The notes: generated from the sequence alone by a model not told the origin. A stretch of 49,472 nt of DNA from JBMOGA01 sp049318625 (GCA_049318625.1 JBMOGA010000024.1:1-49472), one strand, 5' to 3'. Positions 17,366-26,563 are shown, numbered from the stretch's first letter. Numbers and translations are program-made.

Positions 17366-18139
17366 GTGTTGAGCACCATTTCGAGCTATCGGATGATAGC
17401 GACCAACCTGACACGCTCGTTGCAGACGACGGCCAAGCAACCACAGGTGGCCCGAGAGTCTGAATATTACCTTGCGAAGATATCGAAGATTAAAAACATC
17501 AAGGATTTCCTGGCCGATCGCCGGGTCTTTTCCTACGCCATGAAGGCCTACAACCTCGACGACATGGTCGACGCCAAGGCCTATATGCGCAAAGTCCTGA
17601 AGGAAGGCATCGACGAAGCCGACAGCTTCGCCAACAAGCTCACCGACCCGCGGTTCAAGGAATTCGCCGCGGCTTTCAATTTCGCCCGCTACGGCGAGGC
17701 GACCACAGTCTTCGAACGTACCCGCCAGGGTACCGTAGACCGCTACGTGCGCAATACACTCGAGGTGCAGGTTTCCGAATCGAACGCGGGCGCGGGCATG
17801 GCCCTCTATTTCCAGCGCAAGGCCCCGGAGATCACCTCCCCTTACAAGATCCTGGCCGACAAGACGCTGTTGAAGGTTGTGCAGACCGCCCTGGGTCTCG
17901 ACAGCACCACCTCGTACATGTCGGTCGACCGGCAGGCCGAGCTCATCCAGTCGAAACTCAAGATCGCGGACCTTTCCGACCCGGCCAAGCTCGAAAAATT
18001 CATCATCCGCTTCAGCTCGATGTGGGACCTGCAGAACGGGATCGGCATGACGCAGGTGCCGAACATCACCGGCAATCGCCAGTCGACGATCAGCACGAGC
18101 CTTCTGCAAAGCCTGCAGCGATTGAAGTTGGGAGGCTAG
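17366..18139 (+). CDS. DUF1217-type flagellar-locus protein
   Basis: A 257-residue soluble protein of the DUF1217 type, which accompanies flagellar genes in Hyphomicrobiales. Recognisable pieces are ESEYYLAKISKIKNIKDFLA, RVFSYAMKAYNLDDM, AYMRKVLKEGIDEADSFANK and FAAAFNFARYGEAT. The C-terminus (YFQRKAPEI, ILADKTLLKVVQTALG) looks helical. Function is unknown. Position before flgF matches the rhizobial gene between motA and flgF. The GTG start at 17366 has GAGGT five bases upstream and gives the conserved N-terminus MLSTISSYRMI. The ATG nine codons later would remove it. Confidence 0.8.
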   Translation: MLSTISSYRMIATNLTRSLQTTAKQPQVARESEYYLAKISKIKNIKDFLADRRVFSYAMKAYNLDDMVDAKAYMRKVLKEGIDEADSFANKLTDPRFKEFAAAFNFARYGEATTVFERTRQGTVDRYVRNTLEVQVSESNAGAGMALYFQRKAPEITSPYKILADKTLLKVVQTALGLDSTTSYMSVDRQAELIQSKLKIADLSDPAKLEKFIIRFSSMWDLQNGIGMTQVPNITGNRQSTISTSLLQSLQRLKLGG

Positions 18140-18142
18140 GAC

Positions 18143-18868
18143 ATGCAGAACGGCGTCTATCTTTCGCTGTCCGGCCAGATCGCGCTGAACCGCCGGCTCG
18201 AGACCGTCGCGGCCAACGTCGCCAACGGCACCACTCCCGGCTACCGCGCCGAGGAGATCAAGTTCGAGTCCCTGATCTCGCCCAACACCAGCGATCCGAC
18301 TGCCTTCGCCGCGGTCGGCAGCACCTACCTGTCGCGCGCCTCCGGCGAGATCGTCAGCACCGGCAATCCGCTGGACGTCGCCGTCGAGGGCGACTCGTAC
18401 CTCGCCATGATGACGCCGGTTGGCACCGCCTACACTCGCGACGGCCGCTTCAAGATGCGCCCCGAAGGCGATCTGCAGACGCTCAACGGATACCCGGTAC
18501 TGGACGCTGGCGGAGCGCCGATCCAGCTCGATCCGAACGGCGGCCCGCCGACAATTTCGCGCGACGGCATCATCAGCCAGAACAACCGCCAGGTCTCCCA
18601 GCTCGGATTGTTCACGATCGACCCCGCCGCCAAGCTGACCCGCTATGACAACTCTGGCGTTATCCCCGACCGCGCCGCCGTACCGGCCCTCGACTTCACC
18701 CGCACCGGCGTCCAGCAGGGCTTCATCGAGCGCTCGAATGTCAATCCGATCATGGAATTGAGCCGCCTCATCCTCATCCAAAGGCAGTTCGAGGCCGTGA
18801 GCAATGCGGTCGGCGACACCGAATCGACTATGACGGATGCCATCAAGTCGCTCGGCGCGACGACCTGA
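18143..18868 (+). CDS. flgF: Flagellar proximal rod protein FlgF
   Basis: A 241-residue rod subunit. It starts MQNGVYLSLSGQIALNRRL and continues ANVANGTTPGYRAEEIKFE, the rod-family motif in its FlgF form. The C-terminus is GFIERSNVNPIMELSRLILI then QRQFEAVSNAVGDTE. It begins three bases after the upstream stop and lies 21 bases before fliI. Length is typical of rhizobial FlgF. Confidence 0.94.
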   Translation: MQNGVYLSLSGQIALNRRLETVAANVANGTTPGYRAEEIKFESLISPNTSDPTAFAAVGSTYLSRASGEIVSTGNPLDVAVEGDSYLAMMTPVGTAYTRDGRFKMRPEGDLQTLNGYPVLDAGGAPIQLDPNGGPPTISRDGIISQNNRQVSQLGLFTIDPAAKLTRYDNSGVIPDRAAVPALDFTRTGVQQGFIERSNVNPIMELSRLILIQRQFEAVSNAVGDTESTMTDAIKSLGATT

Positions 18869-18889
18869 TGACCCGACCGAGGTGAACGC

Positions 18890-20338
18890 GTGCAACCCGT
18901 CGTAGCCACGCAAGACCTGCCACCCGCGCAGCCGACGGCCGCACCCGTGGCGCCGGCCCCGGCGCCGCAGGCCGCCCCGCCACCAGGCCGGGGCATGGCG
19001 GCGCTTCTGGACCTGCAGGTCTTGGCCGCCCGCATGGCCGCCGATCCCGACGGCGTCGCCGTCGCGGGCGTCGTGTCCGAGATTGCACCGTCGTTTTTCC
19101 GGGTCGTCGGCCTGTCGCCCTTCGTCCGCCTCGGCGAGTGCGTACGCGTCGACAACGGCGGCAGTCCACTGCTCGGCGAAATCGTCCGCATCGACGAGCA
19201 GGGCGTCACGGTCAAGCCGCTGGCAGCCGGCCTTTCGGCCGGAATTGGCGCCAAGGCCTGGCGCCACGGCTTTCTCACCATCCGCCCGCACCTGTCGTGG
19301 AAGGGACGCACCCTGAACGCCCTGGCCGAGCCGATCGACGGCCTAGGTCCCGTTCAGCCCGGCCCCCGGTCGGTGCTGCCCGATTGTGATCCGCCGCCCG
19401 CACTGACGCGCCAGCGAGTCAAAGCCCCGATCAAGACCGGCGTGCGCGTGATCGACCTGTTCGCGCCGCTGTGCGCCGGCCAGCGCATCGGCGTATTCGC
19501 CGGCTCCGGCGTCGGCAAGAGCACGCTGCTGGCCATGCTGGCGCGATCGCGGGGTTTCGACACCACGGTGGTGGCACTGGTCGGCGAGCGCGTCCGTGAA
19601 GCCCGAGAGTTCCTCGAGGACGCGCTCGGCACCGACCGTTCACGCACCATCGCGATCGTTTCGACCGGCGATGAAAGCCCCATGATGAGGCGCCTCGCGC
19701 CCAAGACGGCGCTCAGTGTCGCCGAATATCTCCGCGACCAGGGCGAGAGCGTCCTGCTGATCGTCGATTCTGTGACTCGCTTCGCACACGCGTCCCGCGA
19801 TGTCGCGCTGGCAGCCGGCGAGCCGCCGGTCGCGCGTGGCTATACGCCGAGCGTGTTTTCCGATCTCCCGCGCCTGCTCGAGCGCGCCGGCCCGGGTGCC
19901 GAGGGCAAAGGCTCCATCACCGGCGTCTTCTCGGTCCTCGTCGACGGTGACGACCACAACGATCCGATCGCCGACAGCATCCGCGGCACGCTCGACGGCC
20001 ACATCGTGCTGGACCGCGCCATCGCCGACCAGGGCCTCTATCCCGCCGTCGACATTCTGGGATCGGTCTCGCGGCTCGCCCAGAACGTCTGGACCCCGGA
20101 CCAGCGCAAGCTGGTGACCAAGCTGAAGGCGATGATCGCCCAGTTCGAGGACACCCATGATCTCCGCTTGATGGGCGGATACCGGCCGGGCGCCGACGCC
20201 GAACTCGACAAGGCCATCGAGACCGTGCCGCGCATCCTGGACGCGATGAAGCAATCCCCCGATCAGCCGCAGAGCATCGATCCGTTCCAGGAGGTGGCGC
20301 GCGCGCTCACCGCGCCTTCGGAGAAACTGCCGGTGTGA
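18890..20338 (+). CDS. fliI: Flagellum-specific export ATPase FliI
   Basis: A 482-residue ATPase of the flagellar type III export system. The Walker A motif GSGVGKST is at about residues 205-212. Walker B LLIVDSVTRFA is near 288. The family signature RGYTPSVFSDLPRLLERAG follows. The first 35 or so residues are an Ala/Pro-rich extension, making it slightly longer than usual. The GTG start has GAGGTG nearby. Partner candidates are the FliH-like protein at 3942-4571 and the FliJ-like protein at 22575-22967. It ends convergently with the 20398 gene. Confidence 0.96.
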   Translation: MQPVVATQDLPPAQPTAAPVAPAPAPQAAPPPGRGMAALLDLQVLAARMAADPDGVAVAGVVSEIAPSFFRVVGLSPFVRLGECVRVDNGGSPLLGEIVRIDEQGVTVKPLAAGLSAGIGAKAWRHGFLTIRPHLSWKGRTLNALAEPIDGLGPVQPGPRSVLPDCDPPPALTRQRVKAPIKTGVRVIDLFAPLCAGQRIGVFAGSGVGKSTLLAMLARSRGFDTTVVALVGERVREAREFLEDALGTDRSRTIAIVSTGDESPMMRRLAPKTALSVAEYLRDQGESVLLIVDSVTRFAHASRDVALAAGEPPVARGYTPSVFSDLPRLLERAGPGAEGKGSITGVFSVLVDGDDHNDPIADSIRGTLDGHIVLDRAIADQGLYPAVDILGSVSRLAQNVWTPDQRKLVTKLKAMIAQFEDTHDLRLMGGYRPGADAELDKAIETVPRILDAMKQSPDQPQSIDPFQEVARALTAPSEKLPV

Positions 20339-20397
20339 TCATCGCGCACGTCGCGATTGAGGCGCCGCCCGCCCCGTCGAACGGGCGCCGACCGAAT

Positions 20398-21186
20398 TCA
20401 GGCCGCTAGATCTTTCAGGCTCGGCGCCACGCCACCCTGGCCCTTGAGCGCGATCTGCACGGTATCGTGGATGACGAACCGGCCCCCGCCGATGAACTCA
20501 CGGGCATCCGCGATCGTCCGGAACCGGCGCTGGCCGAGCAGCGTCTCGATGATCAGCGTACCGTCGCCGAGAATGAGGAAGCCGCGATCATCGACCTGTC
20601 CGCGCGCCACCACCACCATCGGACCACCGAGCGGCAGGGCTGAAACCGACGCGGAAGCTGTCGGACGTGAGGCCGGCGCGGCGGGCGCGGGCGCAGCCGC
20701 CGGTGCCAGTGCCGGTGCAGTCATCACGGGCGCCGGGGCTGGTGCTGCAGGCGGCGCCGCTGGGCTAGCCGCTGGTGGCGCAGAGACGATGGTCTCGAAC
20801 CGTGCCGCAGCCGCGGCCTGAAGCGGCATCGGTGCCGCAGCGACCTCGAGCCCGGCGACCGCCGCGGGCGCCGAAGCCACCGGGCGACCCGCAGACGCCG
20901 GCAGCGGTACGCGCAGGGTCGCCATGTGCACGAGCAGTGCGAGGACCGCGAGCGCCACTCCGGTAATGATGGCACTCTCACCGAGCCGGGCCAGCACCGT
21001 CGCCGCGACGCGCACTTCCGTCAGGCCCGCGCCGGCCATGATCGCCGGCAGTACCAGAAGCCCCCACCCGCCGATCAGCACCACGAGGCCCAATCGCCCG
21101 ATCGGCGGCAGACTCGACAGACCGGGCCGAGTCCTGGCGGCTCCGTCATCGGTCGCGAAGCGCTGCTGGATCGCCTCGGTCATCAT
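20398..21186 (-). CDS. Uncharacterised two-span membrane protein of the flagellar operon
   Basis: A 262-residue protein that I do not recognise. Two membrane segments are at about residues 31-53 and 71-91. A low-complexity Ala/Pro linker runs from about 95 to 190. A compact C-terminal domain follows with MVVVARGQVDDRGFLILGDG, TLLGQRRFRTIADAREFIGG and GRFVIHDTVQIALKG. The layout resembles a membrane-anchored accessory factor with a tethered soluble domain. Its ATG overlaps the upstream stop by four bases, so it is the last gene of the long ftcR operon. A motility role is inferred from context. Confidence 0.75.
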   Translation of the reverse strand: MMTEAIQQRFATDDGAARTRPGLSSLPPIGRLGLVVLIGGWGLLVLPAIMAGAGLTEVRVAATVLARLGESAIITGVALAVLALLVHMATLRVPLPASAGRPVASAPAAVAGLEVAAAPMPLQAAAAARFETIVSAPPAASPAAPPAAPAPAPVMTAPALAPAAAPAPAAPASRPTASASVSALPLGGPMVVVARGQVDDRGFLILGDGTLIIETLLGQRRFRTIADAREFIGGGRFVIHDTVQIALKGQGGVAPSLKDLAA

Positions 21187-21650
21187 AGCTTCGGCCCTCC
21201 TCTGGCCTGGTCTTTCGGCACGAAGTTGAGCTCCTGCACGAGAACCTCGTGGATGAGCGCGGTCCCGAGACGTGAATTCACGTTGTCGGCGATCTGCTTG
21301 GCGATCTTGACGAGATCGCCCTTGGTCATCGTCTTGAACTGCAGCACGTCACCCGCGAAGATGATCTTGAAGGCCTCGTCGAGCAGGAACGTCTCCGGTT
21401 GCACCGACAGCTTCTTCAGCGTCTCTGCTTCGGCCGTGAAGACGAACTGCGCGATCACATAACCCTGGATCGCCGCGTCCGATACGATCGGCACACTGAT
21501 CATATTGGTTTTGACCTGCTCCAGCTTGCCGAAGAACTTCTCCTGCTTCGCCTCGGTCTTCGTCTGCCCTGCCTGCCACATGAGGGCTCCGTAGCAGGCG
21601 CCGAGCGTGACGCCGCTGATCGAGATCCCGATGAGGATGGGCTTGATCAT
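21183..21650 (-). CDS. Uncharacterised single-span protein, FliL-like layout
   Basis: A 155-residue protein with one N-terminal membrane segment (about residues 4-26) and a periplasmic domain. Pieces include NMISVPIVSDAAIQGYVIAQ, FVFTAEAETLKKL and VNSRLGTALIHEVLVQELNF. The size, single anchor and C-terminal helix recall FliL, but the sequence is not close to the true FliL at 8460-8963, so I leave it unnamed. Four-base overlaps on both sides fix it in the operon. It may act at the basal body or stator. Confidence 0.75.
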   Translation of the reverse strand: MIKPILIGISISGVTLGACYGALMWQAGQTKTEAKQEKFFGKLEQVKTNMISVPIVSDAAIQGYVIAQFVFTAEAETLKKLSVQPETFLLDEAFKIIFAGDVLQFKTMTKGDLVKIAKQIADNVNSRLGTALIHEVLVQELNFVPKDQARGGPKL

Positions 21651-22114
21651 TTCGGTTCAGATCCCTTCCGCACCGCCGGCGAATAGGTGCCGTCCGACTG
21701 CGACTCCTGGATCGAGCCCGACACCACGGCTGCGATCTCTCGCACCGCGTCGAGATGCATTTTTATGACGCCGCGGTTGGTCTCGAGCTTGGCATGCAGC
21801 ACGCCGAGCCGGTCACGCAGGTCGGCATCGAGTGGACCGTTGCCGACCATCCGCGCCACACGGCTGAGCTCCAGCAGCGCCTGGCTCTTGCGATTGTTGA
21901 AGTCGCGCAGATCGGTCGCCTTGTGGGCCCTGAGCGCGGACGTCTCCTCGTCGACGAGATCCTCCAGCCGGTCGATGGTCTTCTCCAGCAGTCCCTGCGC
22001 CACGCAGCGATCATGGCCACCCCGGCTCTGACCGCGCCGATCACGCTCGCTCTGGGAGGGCAAACCCTCCGCTCCCCGACCGGCCATACTGGAAACCGAC
22101 TGCGACCTGACCAC
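21647..22114 (-). CDS. FlgN-like export chaperone
   Basis: A roughly 155-residue, mainly helical cytoplasmic protein. The diagnostic part is LLEKTIDRLEDLVDEETSAL then LRDFNNRKSQALLELSRVAR, followed by a second helix pair (LRDRLGVLHAKLETNRGVIK). This is the pattern of FlgN, the chaperone for FlgK and FlgL, both encoded upstream in this operon. The start is uncertain. The open frame extends to a TTG at 22189 inside flgJ. GTG at 22114 is chosen because GGGAG lies eight bases upstream. Later starts (ATG 22087, GTG 22003) would also retain the helical core. Confidence 0.65.
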   Translation of the reverse strand: MVRSQSVSSMAGRGAEGLPSQSERDRRGQSRGGHDRCVAQGLLEKTIDRLEDLVDEETSALRAHKATDLRDFNNRKSQALLELSRVARMVGNGPLDADLRDRLGVLHAKLETNRGVIKMHLDAVREIAAVVSGSIQESQSDGTYSPAVRKGSEPK

Positions 22115-22160
22115 GCCTGCTTCTCCCGTTCCGAGCACTGGAAGCCACCGAAAACCGCTG

Positions 22161-22511
22161 CTATTCAGTTTCGACCTTGCCACCACCAAGTGGTGTCTTG
22201 GCCGCGCTCAGAGCGTCGATATGATGGCTGAGCATCTTATCAAGTCCGAGAACGTCCCTTGACGCCATCTGCGCAGCGATCTTCTCGGCCAGCATCGAAC
22301 GCCACACCGATCCGGCGGTGCCCGATCCGAACACGTGATCTGCCTTTGCCGGAAGCATCTGCTCGACCATCGTCCTGAGAATCACGGCCTGGAAATCCGT
22401 CGCGGCCTTCGCCTTTCCGGCGGCAGCCTTCGCGCCAGCCACCGGATCGGCGACCGGGTTGGGACGAAGCGCACCGGATTGCGCGAGAGAACCGAGGGGT
22501 TTGATCGCCAT
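22161..22511 (-). CDS. flgJ: Rod-binding protein FlgJ, short form
   Basis: A 116-residue protein carrying only the rod-binding half of FlgJ. The family core is DFQAVILRTMVEQMLPAK then GTAGSVWRSMLAEKIAAQMA. The muramidase domain found at the C-terminus of enterobacterial FlgJ is absent, which is normal in alphaproteobacteria. A separate wall hydrolase would then be required, and none is seen in the window. The ATG at 22511 has a poor ribosome-binding site. It is followed by the FlgN-like gene. Confidence 0.82.
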   Translation of the reverse strand: MAIKPLGSLAQSGALRPNPVADPVAGAKAAAGKAKAATDFQAVILRTMVEQMLPAKADHVFGSGTAGSVWRSMLAEKIAAQMASRDVLGLDKMLSHHIDALSAAKTPLGGGKVETE

Positions 22512-22574
22512 GAGGTCTTTTGATTGCGAGCTGGAACCAGGACTTTTTCCTGATTGCAGGTTGTCGCAATGAAC

Positions 22575-22967
22575 TTACGGGAGGCTTGTCTTCGTCAGTG
22601 CGTTCTCGATGATTTCCGCAAGTTCGGAGCGCTCCGCGACACGCTTTTCCTCCGTCGTCACCTTGCCGAGCAGCCGTTCGGCCACCTTCTCACGCGCCGC
22701 CTGCGACAGCGTCTTTCCGGCCTGCGCCTCGATACGCAGGCCGACCAGCACGGCCTTGCCGCGCACAGACTTCAGACGCTCGGCATAGGCTTTGGCGAGG
22801 TTGGGATTGACGACGCCGTTGGCCAGACTCTGCGCCAGCGCCGTCTCGAGTTCCGCAAGATCCGCCGCCTCGCGCTCGAGTTCGAGCAGATGCAGCCGCT
22901 CGATCTTCGTCAGCAGGGCGTGCCCGTCGCGGATGCGCGCGAGCGACGTCGATCGTTTGCCCGCCAT
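22575..22967 (-). CDS. FliJ-like coiled-coil protein
   Basis: A 130-residue, strongly charged, almost wholly helical protein (RLHLLELEREAADLAELETA, then AKAYAERLKSVRGKAVLVGL and VTTEEKRVAERSELAEIIEN). Size and coiled-coil character match FliJ, the central stalk of the FliI export ATPase, but the sequence gives no strict signature. The ATG follows the fliR stop without a gap and has a strong GGAGGGG ribosome-binding site, part of which lies within the end of fliR. Its position next to export genes supports an export role. Confidence 0.55.
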   Translation of the reverse strand: MAGKRSTSLARIRDGHALLTKIERLHLLELEREAADLAELETALAQSLANGVVNPNLAKAYAERLKSVRGKAVLVGLRIEAQAGKTLSQAAREKVAERLLGKVTTEEKRVAERSELAEIIENALTKTSLP

Positions 22968-23723
22968 TCATCCCCTCCACAGCCAGTAGGACAGACCGTT
23001 GATGAAAATCCGCAACACCTCGCCGACCGAGAAATAGGCGAGCACCAGACCACCGGCGATGACGAAGGGCATCGAAATGAAGAAGACCGGCACTTGCGGC
23101 GTCAGCTTGTTGAGCAGTCCGAACAGCAGGTTGACCACAAGTGACCACGCCAGGAACGGGCCGCTGATCTGCAGGACCAGCATGAACGAATCGGTCAGCG
23201 ACGTCGCAAGCCGGCGCATCGACATGTCGACGGGAAAGGCGGAGCCGGCCGGAATGACGATATAGGTCTCGATCAGCGCCTTCAGTACTTCGGTATGAAG
23301 ATCGCCCACGAAGAACAGCACGGTGGCCGTCAACGTGATCATGGTTGCCAGAGCAGGCGCCGGCTCCGTTTCCTCCACGACCGTATCCGGTGTGCCACCG
23401 AACCCGATGAACATCGTGATGGCCGTGCCGATGAAAGTGAGCGCCGCGAAGAAGATGCGCGCCGTAATGCCCATCAACAGGCCGATCCCCGTCTCGCTGG
23501 CGATCGCCACGAGCACGCGCGTCGGCGAAAGATCGGGCATCGCGTCGCGAACCACCTGCGACAGCATGGGCGCCAGCGCGAGCGTTGCCGCCACCGCGAA
23601 GAACAAGCGGATCTGCATTGGCACGCGGGAGCTGGAAATGCCCGGCATCGCCATCAGGCACCCGGCGACCCGGCAGAACACGATGATGACGAGCAGTAGC
23701 GTATCCTGCCCGATCGGCGTCAC
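22968..23723 (-). CDS. fliR: Flagellar type III export protein FliR
   Basis: A 251-residue export-gate membrane protein with about six membrane segments. It starts MTPIGQDTLLLVIIVFCRVA and contains PGISSSRVPMQIRLFFAVAA and a C-terminal NLLFGLLNKLTPQVPVFFIS, all FliR-like. The GTG start at 23723 forms a GTGA overlap with the flhA stop. The longer open frame upstream runs inside flhA and is a shadow. It is followed directly by the FliJ-like gene. Confidence 0.94.
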   Translation of the reverse strand: MTPIGQDTLLLVIIVFCRVAGCLMAMPGISSSRVPMQIRLFFAVAATLALAPMLSQVVRDAMPDLSPTRVLVAIASETGIGLLMGITARIFFAALTFIGTAITMFIGFGGTPDTVVEETEPAPALATMITLTATVLFFVGDLHTEVLKALIETYIVIPAGSAFPVDMSMRRLATSLTDSFMLVLQISGPFLAWSLVVNLLFGLLNKLTPQVPVFFISMPFVIAGGLVLAYFSVGEVLRIFINGLSYWLWRG

Positions 23724-25810
23724 GACAACGTGCCGAGTGTCTTGATCTGGACTCCACGCGCGATCTCGAGATGCGACAGCACCGGCAGGGTCGGGAAGAT
23801 CCGCTCTGTCACCATGCGCACGTAGGGGCGGGCATCCGGCGCCGTCACCAGCGCGAAGGCATGTCCCTGGTCCAGCAGGTTCCGAATCACGCTGGTCGCC
23901 TCGTTGCTGAACTGCTCGATCTGGCGCGGATCGATCTCGAACTCCATCACCTCGCCCTTGGCATCGCGCTTGAGGCTCTGATGGAACGCCAGTTCCCAAC
24001 GATTGCCGAGTCGCAGGACCTTGAGGACCCCGTTCTCGGCGATATCACCGCAAATCTGCTGCGCCAGCCGGGTCCGCACATGCTCGGCAATGTGGTCGGT
24101 GCGCCGCACGTGGGGCGCGATCTCCGCGATCGCTTCGAGAATGAGGTGGAGGTTGCGCACCGAAACACGCTCGGCCAGCAGCAATTTCAGCACCGCCTGC
24201 AGGCCGGAGTAGGAAATGTGCGTCGGCGCGATCTCGTCGAGCAGCCGGCGGTATTCGGGATCGAGCCGATCGAGCAGGCCGCGCATATCCTTGTACGACA
24301 GCAGCTGCGCGAGATTGCCGCGCACGATCTCGCGCAGATGGGTCAACAGCACCGAGATGTTGTCGACCGGCGTGAAGCCTTCGCGCTTCAGGTTCGGCAC
24401 GAACATTTCCGAGACCCACATGGCCTTCATGCCGAACGCAGGTTCGCGCACCTCGTCGCCCGGGATGTCCGGCCGCGGCCCGTCGCCGATCACCACCAGC
24501 ACGTCGCCGATCCGCAACTCCTGCGCCGTCACCGCCGTGCCGTGGATGCGGATCTGATAGCTCTTCGCCGGAATGGACAGGTCGTCGGACAGCTTGATGT
24601 CCGGCACCACGAAGCCGTATTCCTCGGCGAACCGTCGGCGCATATTGGAGACGCGCTGGACGAGATCGGTATGCTGCGTCAGGAACGCGCTGGCGATCTG
24701 CTTGCCGAGCCGCAATTCGATTTCCGAGGTCTTCAGCGATTCCTTGACCGAGTTGCGCACTTCCTCGGCGGCCTTGCGCTGGCTTTCCTCCGCCACCGCC
24801 TCGGCCTGCGCCTTCACCTCGGCGCGCTTCTGCGTGATGCTGTTGGCGACCAAGACGAGCACACCGCCGAGCATGGCGAACGGCAGGAACGGCAGGCCCG
24901 GCGCGAAGCCGAGTAGCAGCATCACCGCGCCGGCCACCGTCAAGGCGCGCGGATAGCTGCCGAGCTGGCCGAACACCGCCTTCTCGGCCGAACCGCGCGT
25001 GCCGCCTTTCGACACGATGAGGCCGGCCGCCAGCGCGACGATGAGCGCCGGGATCTGCGTCACCAGACCGTCGCCGACCGACAGCTTCACGAACACGTCG
25101 ACGGCCTGAACCAGCGACAACTCGTGGCGGATCACGCCGATCAGCACGCCGCCGACCACGTTGACGATCAGGATGATGAGACCGGCGATGGCGTCGCCGC
25201 GGACGAACTTCGAAGCACCGTCCATGGCGCCGAAGAAGGCGCTCTCCTCTTCGAGTTCACGCCGCCGCCTGGTCGCTTCTCTCTCGTCGATGGCGCCGGC
25301 CGCGAGATCGGCATCGATCGCCATCTGCTTGCCGGGAATGGCATCGAGGGTGAACCGCGCGCCGACTTCGGCGATACGCGTCGCACCTTTGGTGATCACC
25401 ACGAAGTTGATGGTGATGAGGATGATGAAGACGATGACGCCGATCACGAAGTCGCCGCTCATCACGAAGCTGGCGAATCCGGCGATCACGTGCCCTGCCG
25501 CGTCGTGGCCGCTGGCGCCGTTCGACAGGATGAGGCGGGTCGTCGCGATGTTGAGCGCCAGCCGCAGCAGCGTCGCGATCAGCAACACCGTGGGAAAAGC
25601 CGAGAATTCGATCGGCCGCTGGATCCACAGCGCGACCATCAGAATGACGACCGACAGGGCGATCGACAACGCCAGCCCGAGATCCACCAGGATCGGCGGC
25701 AGCGGCAGAAACAGCACCGTCAGGATCAGAATGATCGCCAGCGCGAACGCGACGTCCTGATTGCCGGCTCGTAGGGCTGGTGCGGTGGTCGTCGCTGCGG
25801 GTGTCGCCAT
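23720..25810 (-). CDS. flhA: Flagellar export gate protein FlhA
   Basis: A 696-residue export protein. The N-terminal half has about eight membrane segments. The FHIPEP-family signature RIAEVGARFTLDAIPGKQM with AIDADLAAGAI lies near residues 146-175. The C-terminal cytoplasmic half (about 350-696) contains PDIKLSDDLSIPAKSYQIRI and LTHLREIVRGNLAQLLSY, matching the docking domain for export chaperones. The ATG at 25810 follows fliQ after 76 bases. Length is normal. Confidence 0.97.
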   Translation of the reverse strand: MATPAATTTAPALRAGNQDVAFALAIILILTVLFLPLPPILVDLGLALSIALSVVILMVALWIQRPIEFSAFPTVLLIATLLRLALNIATTRLILSNGASGHDAAGHVIAGFASFVMSGDFVIGVIVFIILITINFVVITKGATRIAEVGARFTLDAIPGKQMAIDADLAAGAIDEREATRRRRELEEESAFFGAMDGASKFVRGDAIAGLIILIVNVVGGVLIGVIRHELSLVQAVDVFVKLSVGDGLVTQIPALIVALAAGLIVSKGGTRGSAEKAVFGQLGSYPRALTVAGAVMLLLGFAPGLPFLPFAMLGGVLVLVANSITQKRAEVKAQAEAVAEESQRKAAEEVRNSVKESLKTSEIELRLGKQIASAFLTQHTDLVQRVSNMRRRFAEEYGFVVPDIKLSDDLSIPAKSYQIRIHGTAVTAQELRIGDVLVVIGDGPRPDIPGDEVREPAFGMKAMWVSEMFVPNLKREGFTPVDNISVLLTHLREIVRGNLAQLLSYKDMRGLLDRLDPEYRRLLDEIAPTHISYSGLQAVLKLLLAERVSVRNLHLILEAIAEIAPHVRRTDHIAEHVRTRLAQQICGDIAENGVLKVLRLGNRWELAFHQSLKRDAKGEVMEFEIDPRQIEQFSNEATSVIRNLLDQGHAFALVTAPDARPYVRMVTERIFPTLPVLSHLEIARGVQIKTLGTLS

Positions 25811-25886
25811 CGTGAAACCTGAAAGAGGGCTTCACACGTTTTGGCGGCAAAAGCTTACGCGGGAGTGGTGCGCTCGCTGCGCCCGC

Positions 25887-26153
25887 TCAGAAACCGGTCT
25901 CGATGCGCTGATAGAGCTGCTCCGAGAACGTAAAGATCACCCCGCCGATGAACGGCGCCGTGGCCGACGCCACGAGGAAAATGGTGATGATCTTCGGCAC
26001 GAAGGTGAGCGTGATCTCCTGCACCTGCGTCAGCGCCTGCAGCAGCGCGATCACGATGCCGACCACCATGGCCGCCAGAACGGCTGGACCGGAGGCGGTG
26101 ATCACGCACCAGATCGCGAGCTGAACGAGATCGAGGGCATCAGCCTGGTTCAT
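25887..26153 (-). CDS. fliQ: Flagellar type III export protein FliQ
   Basis: An 88-residue protein with two membrane segments (about 15-38 and 50-72). It contains MNQADALDLVQLAIWCVITA, VGIVIALLQALTQVQEITLT and FVPKIITIFLV, the FliQ core. The ATG overlaps the flgD stop by one base (TGATG). Confidence 0.95.
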   Translation of the reverse strand: MNQADALDLVQLAIWCVITASGPAVLAAMVVGIVIALLQALTQVQEITLTFVPKIITIFLVASATAPFIGGVIFTFSEQLYQRIETGF

Positions 26154-26563
26154 CAGGACACCTTCACGCCGGACGACAGTTTTATTTCGCGACCGTCTTC
26201 CAGGATCGCCATAGAACCATCCGAAAGGATGTGCACCGCGGCCACCTTGCCGACGACGCTGCCGTCCGCGCTGGAGACCGTGCGCCCGATCATGCCTTCC
26301 GCTTGCGATATCGCCGTGGTGGTGATGAGGCCGTCGATCAGCGTGTTCGTGCGCACCGCCTGCTCGACGCTCGAGAACTGCGCGAGCTGAGCGACATACT
26401 GCGTCGGATCGACCGGTTTGGTCGGATCCTGGTTCTTGAGCTGGGCGATCAGCAGCTTCAGGAACGCCGTGCCGTCGAGCGCGGAGAATCCGAACTTGGC
26501 CGCTTTCGTGACCGTGCTGGAATTCGCGGTCTGACCAACCGGTTGCGTGGATGTGACAGCCAT
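26153..26563 (-). CDS. flgD: Flagellar hook cap/assembly protein FlgD, short form
   Basis: A 136-residue scaffold for hook growth. The conserved N-terminal block is FLKLLIAQLKNQDPTKPVDP then YVAQLAQFSSVEQAVRTNTL, the FlgD signature. The C-terminal FlgD Ig/tudor-like domain of enteric proteins is largely missing, as usual in rhizobia. Single-base TGATG overlaps link it to flbT upstream and fliQ downstream. Confidence 0.93.
   Translation of the reverse strand: MAVTSTQPVGQTANSSTVTKAAKFGFSALDGTAFLKLLIAQLKNQDPTKPVDPTQYVAQLAQFSSVEQAVRTNTLIDGLITTTAISQAEGMIGRTVSSADGSVVGKVAAVHILSDGSMAILEDGREIKLSSGVKVS

Noticed and set aside
17360..19291. 643-codon open frame antisense to the DUF1217-type gene, flgF and fliI
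   Set aside because: It is a product of high GC content; it runs opposite to three well-supported genes and its translation matches no fold.
20339..20397. Terminator between fliI and the 20398 gene
   Set aside because: GGCGCC and GCCCG/CGGGC pairings exist, but the stem is short and no T-run follows on either strand.
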